In this document: one piece after another, positions 50,390 through 61,050 of the stretch
Position numbering within the stretch: the stretch's first letter is position 1
Layout of the letters: the number at the start of each line of letters is the position of its first letter
Assembly (NCBI GenBank): GCA_965249005.1
Contig: CBDFLD010000021.1
Location: 620,001-684,000, forward strand
Reading direction: 5' to 3'
Length of the DNA: 64,000 nucleotides
Source: CBDFLD01 sp965249005
GTDB taxonomy: Bacteria > Acidobacteriota > UBA6911
Made by a program: the position numbers and the translations under genes
Notes under the pieces: model-generated
The model's input: the letters and a program-made list of their open reading frames with translations, nothing else
The model's database searches: none
What the model was told of the DNA's origin: nothing

Positions 50390-52910
50390 CTACTTCAGGA
50401 TGACCATTACATCCTCACCCACGATTCCGCTACCGTCAGTAAGGCTACCTGTCAACTCCAAGACCACCACGTCACCGTCGTTTGCCGGTCCAATTGCTGC
50501 AATCACATCCTGCTTACGGAATTTCAGGGTGAGATCAAGATAGCCGTCGGGACCTGAGGTCGTGCAGTCAAAGGCGTCCACTTTTCCGATGAAGGGTACA
50601 AAAGGTGTTGCCACATCTTCCAGATTTGAATGTAGTGGGGCCACTCCCGCAAAACGGACAGATACTGAGTCCACTCGAGTTACATCGAAATCTGCGGTTC
50701 CCAGAATGGCTACGGGAAGTACTCCGCCGCTCTTCACATTTAACGGATTGGGACACGATTGTGGCTTGATGTCTACCGGCACTTCAAGCGCAACGACCTC
50801 GACATCGCAACCGGAGAACTCCGAAGTGTTGTTGTTGGGATCGGTCGCCGTAGCCGTCACGAAAGTTCCCAGTGGCACAGGAAAGATGCCCGTGAAGTTC
50901 GTGTTGCCACTGCCGTCGGTACTCACGTTCGTGGAACCGAGAAACGTTTCACCCTCGCCAAACCCTGAGAAATCACAGGTGCTATTGGCAAAGAATTCGA
51001 GCAGGAATGCAGTATTCGGCGTGCTGTTGAGCGTTCCCTGGACCCCACCGGTGCTGGCCGACGTCAGCACGGGGAAGTTCTGCAGGTTGTTGACGCCGGT
51101 ATCGTCATCCTCAGGATCGTTTAGGGTGACTCCATCTTGGCCGAGGTCAATACCCAGACCTGTGTTAGAAAAAATGGAGTTCGACAGGATAGCGTTGCCG
51201 GTGCCCGGTCCGGCTTGGACGAACACCCCATCAAGGACGTTGAAAGCAATGACATTGCTCTCGCTGGTGGCTGTCCCCCCGATGGTGTTGTCATCCCCCG
51301 ATATTATCCAAACACCAAACTGAGAGTTTGGTAGGGCGGCGGTGCCGGTGATGTCCGTGCCGATAAGGTTGCCAGCTATTACATTTGAGTTGCCAACGAC
51401 GAGCACGCCTGCACCCCCGTTGGCAGAAATGATGTTGCGCTCGGCGTCATCTCCCATTCCATCTCCATTCGTGCCGATTAAGTTGGAATGGGCACCTGTG
51501 GTGATGGCGACACCGGGGGTCTGCTGATTACCCATGCCGACCGTACCAGTTACGTCGGTTCCGATAAAGTTCCCGGCCACCACGTTATGGTTGGTTTCAC
51601 TGCCAGTGATATTCACGCCACCCTGCCTATTGCCGGAAATTATATTTCGTTCGGCGGCATCAGCCACTCCGTCACCGTTTGTGCCGATCAGGTTATGATG
51701 CGCACCATTGTTGATGGTGACACTATTCTTCAGATTTCCCATTGCGACTGTTCCAGTCACGTCAGTGCCGATGAAATTACCGGCCACCACGTTCTGCTCA
51801 GCGCCGGCGGAACTGATCAGCAGGCCAAACCCGTTTCCGGACATGATGTTGCGTTCGGCTGCGTCGGCCAACCTGTCACCATTGGTACCAATTCTGTTCC
51901 GCACGCCAGATATAGTGACGGCCCAGCGGCCGTTACCCAGCGAAACTGTGCCCGTCACGTCGGTGCCAATAAAGTTGCCGGCTACTATGTTCTCGTCTGT
52001 GGGGCCGTCGCCGAGAATCGATACACCGGTGCCGCCATTTCCAGAAATAATATTGCGCTCCGCGGCATCGGCTACCCCGTCGCCATTCGTGCCAATGACG
52101 TTCGCCTGAGCTCCCAGTAACAGCAAGACAGCTCCGCCGTTGGGGTACAGCGACAGTTCCGGTACGATCGGTGCCGATAAAGTTGCCGGCCACCACATTC
52201 TGATTGGTGAAAATGAGTACACCTCTTCCATTGTTTCCAGAAATAATGTTGCGCTCTGCGACATCGGCAATCCCATCGCCGTTGGTGCCGATCACGTTTG
52301 ACGTACCGGTTACAACCACCCCTCCGCTGAAGGAGAGTTGTGTGTTATTGCCTCTTGCAGCGGTGCCGGTGGCATCGGTCCCGACGTAGTTGGCGGCCAC
52401 CCAATTGTTGCTGCTTTGGATGATGATGCCCGCCGAGCCAAAGCTCTGAATGTTCAGACTAAATATCCAGTTTCCGTTCGAGATGAGTGTAAAACCAGTT
52501 CCGGCTGCTCCTCCGGCCACGCTCCCATCGAGCACGATCTCGGGACCGAACGGATTGGTGTCGCCACCGAAACTGGTTTGCGTTTGGCCGTCGATGCGCG
52601 TCCCACCTGTAACATCGCTGAGCGCCGGCAACACGGATAACGGCGTGATCACATAGACATCTGCGGCCGCATCTCCTCCCACCAACGCGGCATCAACGTC
52701 CACGAAGTTTGGGTCGCTGGTGGGGATGTTAAACGCGATCGTGTCGGGGCCGGCATTCCCATTGGCATCCAAGATCGCCTCCCGCAGAGAGCCAGCCCCA
52801 CTGTCGCCCGTGTTGTTCACGGTGAAGGTGGCTGCTTGTACCAATCCCCACGGCGCAGTTAAGACAAGAAACACACTTACAAATACATTCCAGCTTGAGG
52901 ACGACATCAT
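50390..52910 (-). pseudogene. Secreted beta-helix repeat protein, frameshifted once
   Basis: A signal peptide (VFLVLTAPWGLVQA) precedes a CSLREA-type motif (NTGDSGAGSLREAILDANG) and a long array of near-identical repeats. Each repeat has NVVAGNFIGTDVTGT and VIGTNGDGVADAAERNIISGN variants, forming a right-handed beta-helix. The two frames meet near 52143, where the first reads VAVPQRRS and the second resumes with NGGAVLLLLGAQANVIGTNG; one extra C in a CCCC run explains the shift. The C-terminus (IKPQSCPNPLNVKSGGVLPVAILG) is a domain common on secreted proteins. The full protein would be about 840 residues and probably acts at the cell surface. Its ligand is unknown. Confidence 0.8.
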
Positions 52911-53227
52911 TGACTCCCTTCCTTGCTAATGCCCTGTTTTCTATGCAGGGCAGATTCGCCTATTCTGGACTCTCATATTTCACTGGAATGACCACCACCG
53001 GCGCCTATTCCGAAAAAAAAGTTTTTGCGAACATCTTTTTGAAAATGCCTCTCAGTTGCGTGCCTCTCAGGAATCGCATCAGTTTGAGACTTCCCGCGCC
53101 TGATTGCATACCAATAGGATTCCTTGCTGACGCAGCTGGGTGGAACCCATACGATTACAGTTAACGAGTCTCAAACGGTCGATGCCCCAACTTGACAATC
53201 AATCCCTGTTTCCTTTTTCCAGCCGCT
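52911..53227. other. Intergenic region, nothing recognised
   Basis: These 317 bases separate two exoprotein genes on the minus strand. They are AT-rich around 53010-53040 and hold the leader of the beta-helix gene. No gene, terminator or repeat is supported. Confidence 0.5.
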
Positions 53228-53905
53228 TTATGGCACCGGTTCCAAGCTGATCGAAAACGGAATGCTAAAACGACCTAGAGTCCGCTGGTTTTTTGGATTA
53301 CGTATGAACCTCCCACACGCGGCACCATCGGAGCCGTCTGTGCCGATTTCCCAGCCATTGGCGGTGCGAGTTACAGTGACCAACTCTGTGGGGCCGCCCC
53401 CGCAGGTCTCCCCGTTCCAGCGCAGGTTACAGTTTCCCGACTCCCCCTGCGCTGTCGTGCATGGGAACCCGAACAGCATGTCCACGGTCGTACTTTCCCC
53501 AACCTGTAGGCCATTAAAATCAACGCTGCCCGAGCGAAGTCCATAGACAGGGTTTGGTTCGGGAATCTCGTTGGGTACTTCACAGGGGTCGAGGTCCAGA
53601 CAATCGTCCAACCATAGTTGGAACGTTCTCAGGGTTGTGTGTCGAGCAGAGTTGCTAATGTTCAACACAAAATGTCCTTTGCTATCCCATTCGACCGTCT
53701 GTACTTCATCCACGCCGGCTTGATAAGATCCGAAACCGTCACTGAGTAAGTTGTCTCCTATTGCGTCTCCGAGGGTTGCAATCAACTGGACGCTTCCGGA
53801 GTTCTTGCCGCCGTTTCCGCCCTTCTTGCCGTTGCCGCCCTTTTTTGCGGTGGCTAACGGAACCAGCGCCAGGATTGTCAAAAACAACATTGTCTTCTTA
53901 AGCAT
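53228..53905 (-). CDS. Uncharacterised secreted protein with a Gly-Lys-rich N-terminus
   Basis: About 225 residues. The signal peptide MLKKTMLFLTILALVPLATA is followed by a KKGGNGKKGGNGGKNSG low-complexity stretch and a mature domain with several Cys (CLDLDPCEVPNE, FGFPCTTAQGESGNCNLRWNGETCGGG). I recognise no family. The Cys content suggests disulfides. The ATG at 53905 has AAGGA six bases upstream; an ATG at 53911 is close to that site and less likely. It sits near the beta-helix gene, so both may be surface proteins. Confidence 0.65.
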   Translation of the reverse strand: MLKKTMLFLTILALVPLATAKKGGNGKKGGNGGKNSGSVQLIATLGDAIGDNLLSDGFGSYQAGVDEVQTVEWDSKGHFVLNISNSARHTTLRTFQLWLDDCLDLDPCEVPNEIPEPNPVYGLRSGSVDFNGLQVGESTTVDMLFGFPCTTAQGESGNCNLRWNGETCGGGPTELVTVTRTANGWEIGTDGSDGAACGRFIRNPKNQRTLGRFSIPFSISLEPVP

Positions 53906-54185
53906 GGTCATTCCTTCTTGATCTCTTGCAGGGTTGCTGTTGCAAGTGTGTGGTGCCGTTTTCTCGCATCCGAGGGGGTTTGGCAATTGACAAGACGTGC
54001 CATTGGCCAAATGTCATCTTTTGGCATCCGGTTTAGGTCTTTTGGGGGTTCGCTAAGGGCGTTCGACAACTTTGCCGGTGGCTTTGCGGATGGAATCTTG
54101 AGGTGTGGAACCGGGTTTTTCTTGTTATAATGACGGCACTCGATTGCCAGCCGAACAATAGATCGACACTTGGAAGGGTTTGGTC

Positions 54186-56420
54186 ATGGACCAAACGAAT
54201 TCTGATAAGAGTACCCGACTCGACTCCTGGAAGGAGATCGCCAACTATCTCCAACGGAGTGTCCGGACTGTCATTCGCTGGGAGAGGGAAGAGAGTCTTC
54301 CTGTTCACCGCCACCTGCACGGCAAAAGAGGAACGATTTACGCTAATTCTTCCGAAATCGATGCCTGGAAGGCGAACAGGAGTCTTGATACAAATCACAA
54401 CGGCTCCAGCTGGGCCACTCTCCCCAGCAGGCTGAACCGAAAGACGATCGTCCGGTCGGGAATCAGTCTCTTGATGGTCGTTTCGCTCCTGACATCCTGG
54501 CCGTCGAGAAGCCCCGACTCCTCAGAGCCCAGGACCCAGGCAGTGAACTTCGGAGAACGAGATTGGGTTCTGATTACAGACTTTGACAATAGTACGGGTG
54601 AGCCGATCTTTGACGGGGTGCTGGAGTATGCGCTGGCGACGGAGATCAGCGATTCTCAGTTCTCGAGGGTAATCCAACAGCAACGGATCGAGGACACCTT
54701 ACGGTTGATGAAAAGGCCGGTCGACGCGCCGGTAGACGCGGAACTAGGAAGAGAGATCTGTCTCAGAGACGGTCAGATTCAGACCATGATGACCGGCGAA
54801 GTGGAGAAAGTGAACTCGACCTATCTGCTGAGTGTTCAATTGATAGATCCAACCCAAGGAATCACGCTTGCCACGGCTAGCGAAAAGGCTCTGGACCAGA
54901 ATGAAGTCCTGCCAGCCATCGAAGAACTCTTGAATTGGGTTCACCAGAAGTTGGAAGAGACAAGAACTCTGGTCGCTGGAAGCCGGAAAGAGCCGATCTT
55001 TCTGCCGCGTACCGAGGGAATGTTCCATGTTGCCACGACTTCTCTCGAGGCTCTGCAGCTTTACCGGCAAGCCGTCTCGTTGTCGCCTCCGATGGGCGCT
55101 GCCGAGAAGCTACTCGAGCAAGTGGTGGAGATTGATCCGGATTTCGCCTCTGCCCACATCTATCTCGCGCATTGTATTAGCAATCAAAAGAGACCGGCCG
55201 ACGAATACATGCCTCATGCTCAGCGTGCCTTTGATTTGGCGAAAACCGTGAGTGAGAAGGAACGACTGTTCATTCTCGGCAGCTACCACCAATTGAAAAA
55301 GGAGTTCCAAGAGGCGATCCAATACTATGAAGCACTTCTCGACCTGGACCCTTTGCACTTCTGGGCAAACAACAACCTCAGATTTGCATACCAACGGTTG
55401 GGGCAGAACGATGCGGTTTTTGGTCTCAACGTGCAGAGTGCGGACGTGCGTCCCAATGATATTGCCAGTAATCTTAGGGCCGCCTCCGGTCTCGTGCACC
55501 GGGGACAGTTGTTCGAAGCCAAATTCTATAACGATCGGGCCAAAAGGCTCATTGATGCGGACGTGGACCAATACAGGCACTCGAAGAACTTTCAGTTTAC
55601 CCAAGCACAACTCTTTCCAGTTGCCGAAGCGTGGATCAAAGGTGATCCTGGGCGGGTTTTGAGCGAGTTGGAACGAGTCGAGCAGACGTTCAGTAAACAC
55701 TTCCTGTTTCCTTTCTGGGCCTCTGCTTACTATTTGGCTATCGGAAAGCTAGCAACGGCCGAGGATATTCTGGCACGGGTCGACCGGAAGATTGGCCAGT
55801 CGCAGCTGATATGGATCGAGCTTCTCAGGCAGGACGATGAGATGCTACGTCATTACCTTGGTGAATCGCTTTCGAAGAAGTCCCGGCCGGGACTCTTCGA
55901 TATCCTAGCTGCCCGGCTGGGTCTCTTGTCCGTGAACGAACAGTACCTGCGAAAGATGTCCGATTACAAGAGCCCGACAGTGTTCGGAGAGTTGATCTGG
56001 ACCTTCGTTCGAGGTGAACTTGCCATGGCTCGAGGCGACAGAGCTGCCGCAATCGCAATGTTTCAGGACGGTATCGATGGGTTCACGCTGGAGACCTTGC
56101 CTCCTCGCCCGAATCCTACCCTCATATTCCTTGGTTCGGAATCCCTTGCTCGAGCGTTGGAGGAAAACGGCGACACCTGGGAGGCCGTTCCGACCCTGGA
56201 GAAGCTCAGCAACGAGAAAAGGAAGATTCAGGTGGCGTTTCAAAATCCTCTGCTCTGGATCAGAAACCAATTCCTTCTGGCGAAACTCTATCGCAAGGTT
56301 GGACGCATTCAGCGGGCCGAGGTAATAGAAGACGATCTACGGAACCTTCTGGCCTACGCCGACCCGGATCACGCTATTGCCCAGAGGCTCAGATCGCGCC
56401 AAATTGCGCGCGTGCATTGA
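54186..56420 (+). CDS. HTH-TPR transmembrane protein typical of Acidobacteriota
   Basis: The 744-residue product opens with a MerR/excisionase-like helix-turn-helix (LDSWKEIANYLQRSVRTVIRWEREE, then LPVHRHLHGKRGTIYANSSEIDAW). A predicted transmembrane segment (VRSGISLLMVVSLLTSW, about residues 87-105) follows, then an adenylate-cyclase-type TPR region with LITDFDNSTGEPIFDGVLE, YQLKKEFQEAIQYYEALLDLDPLHFWANNNL and further TPRs. Such proteins resemble the sensory part of Acidobacteriota Pkn-TPR proteins but have a DNA-binding head instead of a kinase. It probably acts as a membrane-anchored regulator. The ATG 54186 is preceded by GAAGGG. A TATAAT stands at 54126-54131. It precedes the formate dehydrogenase operon in the same direction. 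Confidence 0.85.
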   Translation: MDQTNSDKSTRLDSWKEIANYLQRSVRTVIRWEREESLPVHRHLHGKRGTIYANSSEIDAWKANRSLDTNHNGSSWATLPSRLNRKTIVRSGISLLMVVSLLTSWPSRSPDSSEPRTQAVNFGERDWVLITDFDNSTGEPIFDGVLEYALATEISDSQFSRVIQQQRIEDTLRLMKRPVDAPVDAELGREICLRDGQIQTMMTGEVEKVNSTYLLSVQLIDPTQGITLATASEKALDQNEVLPAIEELLNWVHQKLEETRTLVAGSRKEPIFLPRTEGMFHVATTSLEALQLYRQAVSLSPPMGAAEKLLEQVVEIDPDFASAHIYLAHCISNQKRPADEYMPHAQRAFDLAKTVSEKERLFILGSYHQLKKEFQEAIQYYEALLDLDPLHFWANNNLRFAYQRLGQNDAVFGLNVQSADVRPNDIASNLRAASGLVHRGQLFEAKFYNDRAKRLIDADVDQYRHSKNFQFTQAQLFPVAEAWIKGDPGRVLSELERVEQTFSKHFLFPFWASAYYLAIGKLATAEDILARVDRKIGQSQLIWIELLRQDDEMLRHYLGESLSKKSRPGLFDILAARLGLLSVNEQYLRKMSDYKSPTVFGELIWTFVRGELAMARGDRAAAIAMFQDGIDGFTLETLPPRPNPTLIFLGSESLARALEENGDTWEAVPTLEKLSNEKRKIQVAFQNPLLWIRNQFLLAKLYRKVGRIQRAEVIEDDLRNLLAYADPDHAIAQRLRSRQIARVH

Positions 56421-56611
56421 ACCTCCTACTCTGGGATCAGTTTTCACAACGGTGAAAGGTTAAAAGCATCGCTGCAAAGGTCGATTTTTTGCGACTCTTG
56501 GAGAGAGCCGACTACGCAAGATTAATTAACTTTTCACTCTGTGCACCTCTTGGGATAGAATGCCGTATGTTGCTCTAGCTGCTCTGATACTTTTGCCCGA
56601 AAGGACGCGAG

Positions 56612-59600
56612 ATGTCGCCGAGGATTTCGCGGCGGGGATTCATCAAGGCAGGCGTCGCCGTTACGACTGCCTTTGGCTTCGACCTGCGCCCGGCGGCGGC
56701 AAAAGTACGTGAGCTAAAAATCTCCCGTACCACCCAAACGCACAGTGTGTGTCCCTATTGCGCCGTAGGCTGCAGCGTTGTCCTCCATACACTGGGCGAC
56801 AAGGCGAAAAACGTCCAATCGACGGTCGTCCACGTGGAAGGGGACCCCGACAGCCCCATCAACCGCGGCACGCTCTGCTCGAAGGGAATATCTCTGAAGC
56901 AGTTCATCGTGAACGATCAGAGGTTGACGCGTCCCTTGTATCGAGCTCCGGGAGCCGACAAGTGGCAGGTGATTTCGTGGGAGGATGCGCTGGAGCGCAT
57001 GGCGCGACGTATCAAAGATACCCGAGATGACGGATTCGAAGAGCGGGACGCGGACGGACAGTTGGTCAACCGTCTGACCAATGTGGCGCTCATCGGGGGT
57101 TGCACCGACACGAACGAGATTAATTTCCTGCTGGGAAAGCTCCGTTTTGGTCTGGGGATCGTGGCATACGAAAACCAGGCCCGGCTTTGACACGGCCCCA
57201 CGGTGGCCAGTTTGGCCGCTACCTTTGGCCGGGGAGCCATGACCAATGGCTGGACCGACGTGGCCAACTGTGACGTGGTCCTCGTCATGGGGGGGAACCC
57301 GGCGGAAAACCATCCCGTTGGCTTTCGCTTCGTCATGGAGGCCAAACGAAAACGCAAGGCCAAGCTCGTCTGCATCGATCCTCGATTCAATCGCACGGCG
57401 GCTGTTTCGGACAAATACGTTCAGATACGTTCCGGAAGCGATATCGCGTACCTGGGCGGTCTCATTCACCATGCTCTCAGTCACGACCAGTTTCACAAGG
57501 ACTACGTCCGTATCCACACGAATGCCTCTTTTGTGATTCGGGAAGGCTTCGGCTTCTCTGACGGCCTTTTCTCGGGGTGGGACGAAGAGAAGAAAGCCTA
57601 CGATAAATCCACCTGGCAATACGAGACCGACGCCCAGGGGCACGCAAAGACCGATCCGACGCTGGAGCATTCTCGCTCGGTCTTTCAGTTGATGAAGACA
57701 CACTACTCCCGATACACACCGGAGAAGGTCGCCGAAATTTGTGGCTGTACCGCGGAGGAATTTACGCAGTCGGCGGAGATCATCTGCTCTACCGGTTCCG
57801 CCGACGGGCGAGGGACGGTCCTGTATGCCCTGGGCTGGACGCAGCACAGCCATTCGGTTCAACTCATTCACACGGCGGCCATGCTGCAGTTGCTGCTGGG
57901 AAACATTGGTGTGCCCGGCGGCGGGGTCAACGCTCAGCGCGGACACTCGAATATTCAGGGAGCGACGGACCTGGGTGCCTGGAACATGTTGCCCGGCTAC
58001 CTGAAGCTGCCGCGCGCCAATCAGTCGAGCCTGGAAGAGTACCTCGACGAGAATTCACCGCGGAAGGTTCAAGCCAATGCCATGAACTACTGGTCGAACA
58101 CTCCGAAGTTCATGGTGAGTCTGCTGAAGGCATACTACGGAGACCGCGCCACGCGGGGCAACGAGTTCGGCTATCACAATCTTCCCAAGGCGTCAGTGGA
58201 AGCGGATCACAGCTGGGGACATATTTTCGATTCCATGTACAAGGGACAGATCGATGGGCTGATCTCGTTCGGCATGAATCCCGTCGCCAACGGTCCCAAT
58301 TCGGCTAAGATGATCGCTGCCCTCGGCAAGCTCAAGTGGATGATCGTGGCGGAGAACTTTGAGACTGAAACGGCGGCTTTCTGGAACGCCAAGAAGTTAG
58401 CCGAGCCTTACTACAACAAAGCGGTAGACCCGTCGGAAATAGATACGGAAGTTTTTCTTCTCCCCGCAGGTTGCTTCGCCGAGAAGGACGGCACCTTCGT
58501 CAATTCGTCCCGCTGGCTGCAGTGGAAGTATGCCGCCCTTGATCCTCCGGGGCAGGCAAGACGGGATCAGGACATCGTGGCGGGGTTATTCTTGAAGCTG
58601 CGCGAGCTGTACCGGAAAGAGGGAGGAACGGCTCCGGCGCAGCTGCTCGATATCGATTGGAGCTACGCAAACCTGGCCTCTCCGTCGCTGGTGGAAGTGG
58701 CCAAAGAGATCAACGGGAAAGAGGTGGCCACCGGGCGGCAAGTTTCCAGTTTCGGTGAGCTCAAAGAAGACGGATCGACCTTGTGCGGCAACTGGCTCTA
58801 CTCTGGCTCTTATACGGAAGCAGGTAACATGATGGCGCGGCGCGGCCAGGAGGATCCCTCGGGCCTCGGTTTCTTTCACGAGTGGTCCTGGAATTGGCCC
58901 GCGAACCGGCGCGTCCTATACAATCGAGCATCCGCGGACGCCGAAGGCAAGCCCTGGGATCCGAGCCGGGCAGGTATTCAATGGAATGGGAAGCGCTGGG
59001 TCGGAGACGTCCCCGATTTCAAGCCCGACGCTCCCCCGGATTCTTTTGGCTCCTTTATCATGCTGCGCGAGGGTGTGGCCAAGCTCTTTGCTGCCGACTT
59101 TGTGGAAGGCCCTTTCCCCGAGCACTACGAGCCGGCCGAGTCTCCAGTGGCAAATCCGATGCACCCCGCGGTGAGCAGCAACCCCACGGCCGTGATCATG
59201 TCGAGCGACATGGATCATCTCGGTACTTCCGACGAGTACCCCTATGTTGCTCTGACCTATCGGTTGACCGAGCACTTTCATTTCTGGACAAAGCACATCA
59301 CGGCGAACTCGGAGCTGCAGTCCAACTTTTTCGTGGAGCTTCCGAAAGAGCTGGCAGATGCGAAAGGGATCGACAACGGTGATCGGGTCCGGGTGACCTC
59401 GGCTCGGGGCCATGCGGATGGTCCAGCCATGGTAACCCGCCGTATGAAGGGGTTGCGGGTTGACGGCCGGACCATCTACCAGGTGGGACTCCCCATTCAC
59501 TGGGGTTTCGTCGGCCGGATCAAGGGCCCCTTGGCCAACAATCTCACCCCGTCAGTACTGGATCCGAATTCCGGTACGCCCGAGTACAAGGGTTTTCTTG

Positions 59601-59620
59601 TCAACGTGGAGAAGATCTGA
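56612..59620 (+). CDS. fdnG: Formate dehydrogenase alpha subunit (selenocysteine, FdnG/FdoG type)
   Basis: Reading the in-frame TGA at 57188-57190 as selenocysteine gives a 1002-residue protein that follows E. coli FdnG throughout. It has a Tat signal (SRRGFIKAGVAVTTAFG), a 4Fe-4S site (CPYCAVGC then LCSKG), and ENQARL-U193-HGPTVASL, where E. coli FdnG also has Sec. Further matches are FGRGAMTNGWTD, LYALGWTQHSH, GHSNIQGATDLG and SNPTAV-MSSDMDHL. It oxidises formate to CO2 at a molybdenum or tungsten bis-MGD centre, in the periplasm, passing electrons to the beta subunit. A tool reading TGA as stop would wrongly split it into two genes. Start ATG 56612 has AAGGA upstream. The gene symbol could equally be fdoG. 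Confidence 0.95.
57188..57223 (+). promoter_or_regulatory. Selenocysteine UGA and putative SECIS hairpin
   Basis: After UGA at 57188-57190, GGCC (57205-57208) pairs with GGCC (57214-57217) around loop AGTTT, and GGT/ACC closes an outer stem past a GCT bulge. The G-U of the loop stands 20-21 bases after the UGA, the same distance as I count in the E. coli fdhF SECIS. This supports UGA recoding by SelB. Confidence 0.75.
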
Positions 59621-59624
59621 GCGG

Positions 59625-60440
59625 ATGAGCATCGTCCCTACCGTCGCCAAGTTGATTGATACCACGACCTGCATCGGGTGCAAGGCTTGCGAAGTGGCCT
59701 GTCAGGAATGGAACGACCATGAATTCCGCATCAGCGAGTTCGGGGACTTTGGGGGCACCTATCAGACCCAACCCGACCTGGCGCACGACTTTTGGAATCT
59801 GATCAAGTTCGGCGAGCACGAGCGGGATGGACAGCTTTCCTGGCACATGGCCAAGTATCAGTGCATGCATTGTGTCGAGCCGGGCTGCTTGCGGGCATGC
59901 CCTGCTCCGGGGGCGATCTTTGTCCGTGACAACGGCATCGTGGATTTCAATCAGGAAGAATGCATCGGATGTGGCTACTGCATCACGGGTTGTCCTTTTG
60001 ATGTGCCGCGTCGGGATCCTCGGAATCAAAAAGTCTTCAAGTGCACGCTCTGCTCCGATCGCACATCAGTCGGACTCGAGCCCGCTTGTATCAAGGCGTG
60101 TCCGACCAATTGTCTGACCTTTGGGACCCGGGACGATTTGTTGTCTCGAGCTGAGGAACGAAAAGACGAGCTGCGGGCCGACGGCTTTGTCCATGCGGAC
60201 GTCTACAACCCGCCCGGCGTCGGAGGAACCAACGTCCTCTACGTCCTAGCTCAGGGAGATCGTCCAGAAACTTACGGACTGCCCCGCGATCCGCAGGTTC
60301 CCTGGACCGTCACGTTGTGGAAGGGACCGCTCAAGTGGGTTGGGAATGCAGTGTTGCTGGGCGGAGTCCTCGGCACCTTCTTTCACTACCTTCGTTACGG
60401 ACCCCGGAGCTACACGGATATAGATGATGCCGCCGATTGA
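59625..60440 (+). CDS. fdnH: Formate dehydrogenase beta subunit, four 4Fe-4S clusters
   Basis: About 271 residues with four CxxCxxC...C sites as in FdnH/FdoH: TTCIGCKACEVAC, QCMHCVEPGCLRAC, ECIGCGYCITGC and CTLCSDR...CIKACPTNC. The C-terminal hydrophobic helix (VGNAVLLGGVLGTFF) anchors it in the membrane. It relays electrons from the alpha subunit to cytochrome b in the gamma subunit. The ATG at 59625 is five bases after the alpha stop and continues with MSIVPTVAKLIDTTTC; a longer open frame upstream is not used. Confidence 0.95.
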   Translation: MSIVPTVAKLIDTTTCIGCKACEVACQEWNDHEFRISEFGDFGGTYQTQPDLAHDFWNLIKFGEHERDGQLSWHMAKYQCMHCVEPGCLRACPAPGAIFVRDNGIVDFNQEECIGCGYCITGCPFDVPRRDPRNQKVFKCTLCSDRTSVGLEPACIKACPTNCLTFGTRDDLLSRAEERKDELRADGFVHADVYNPPGVGGTNVLYVLAQGDRPETYGLPRDPQVPWTVTLWKGPLKWVGNAVLLGGVLGTFFHYLRYGPRSYTDIDDAAD

Positions 60441-61050
60441 AGAACGCCGAATCGATCGCTTCAGTTTTACCGAGCGCGCCGTCCACTGGATGGCAGCGTT
60501 GAGTTTTCTCTACGCAGCTCTTACCGGTCTGGCTCTGTGGTCTCCTCGGCTCTACTGGCTTGCTTCCGTGTTCGGCGGCGGCGAGACCGTGAGGGGCTGG
60601 CATCCCTGGGGCGGCGTCGTTTTCGCACTGGTGTTGGCCGTGATGTTTACACGATGGGCGCGTGAGATGCGGCTCGACCGAGCGGACCGCCAATGGCTCC
60701 GAAAGGCGCATCGATACGCGGTTCACGATGAGGCCGGACTCCCGGAGGCCGGACGCTTCAACGCCGGACAGAAGACTCTGTTCTGGGTGCAGTCGGTGGC
60801 CACGATTGGGTTGTTTCTTACAGGGCTGGTGCTCTGGTTTCCGGAGGAAACGGGTCGCTCCTTGAGGCTGGCGGCGATTCTGCTGCATCCGGCGACCGCC
60901 ATTATCTCGATGGGCGCGATCATCGTCCATATCTACATGGGGACCGCTGCCGTCCCGGAGGCCTTTCGTGGGATGATCCAGGGGTGGGTTCGCCCTGGAT
61001 GGGCTGCGTCTCACCATCCAAAATGGTACCGAGAGATTTCGAAACGCTGA
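60424..61050 (+). CDS. fdnI: Formate dehydrogenase gamma subunit, cytochrome b556
   Basis: 208 residues with four hydrophobic helices (HWMAALSFLYAALTGLALW, WGGVVFALVLAVMF, FWVQSVATIGLFLTGLVLW, AIISMGAIIVHIYMG) and His residues placed as in FdnI haem b ligands. It passes electrons to the quinone pool. It overlaps the beta gene by 17 bases, showing tight coupling. ATGs at 60424 and 60427 are both possible. Confidence 0.93.
   Translation: MMPPIEERRIDRFSFTERAVHWMAALSFLYAALTGLALWSPRLYWLASVFGGGETVRGWHPWGGVVFALVLAVMFTRWAREMRLDRADRQWLRKAHRYAVHDEAGLPEAGRFNAGQKTLFWVQSVATIGLFLTGLVLWFPEETGRSLRLAAILLHPATAIISMGAIIVHIYMGTAAVPEAFRGMIQGWVRPGWAASHHPKWYREISKR

Noticed and set aside
50562..51323. 253-codon plus-strand frame in the beta-helix gene
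   Set aside because: Open only because the coding strand is repetitive; antisense of the repeats.
57188..57190. TGA as a true stop that would split the formate dehydrogenase into two genes
   Set aside because: The flanking residues align with the Sec site of E. coli FdnG and both halves stay in one frame with a SECIS-like hairpin.
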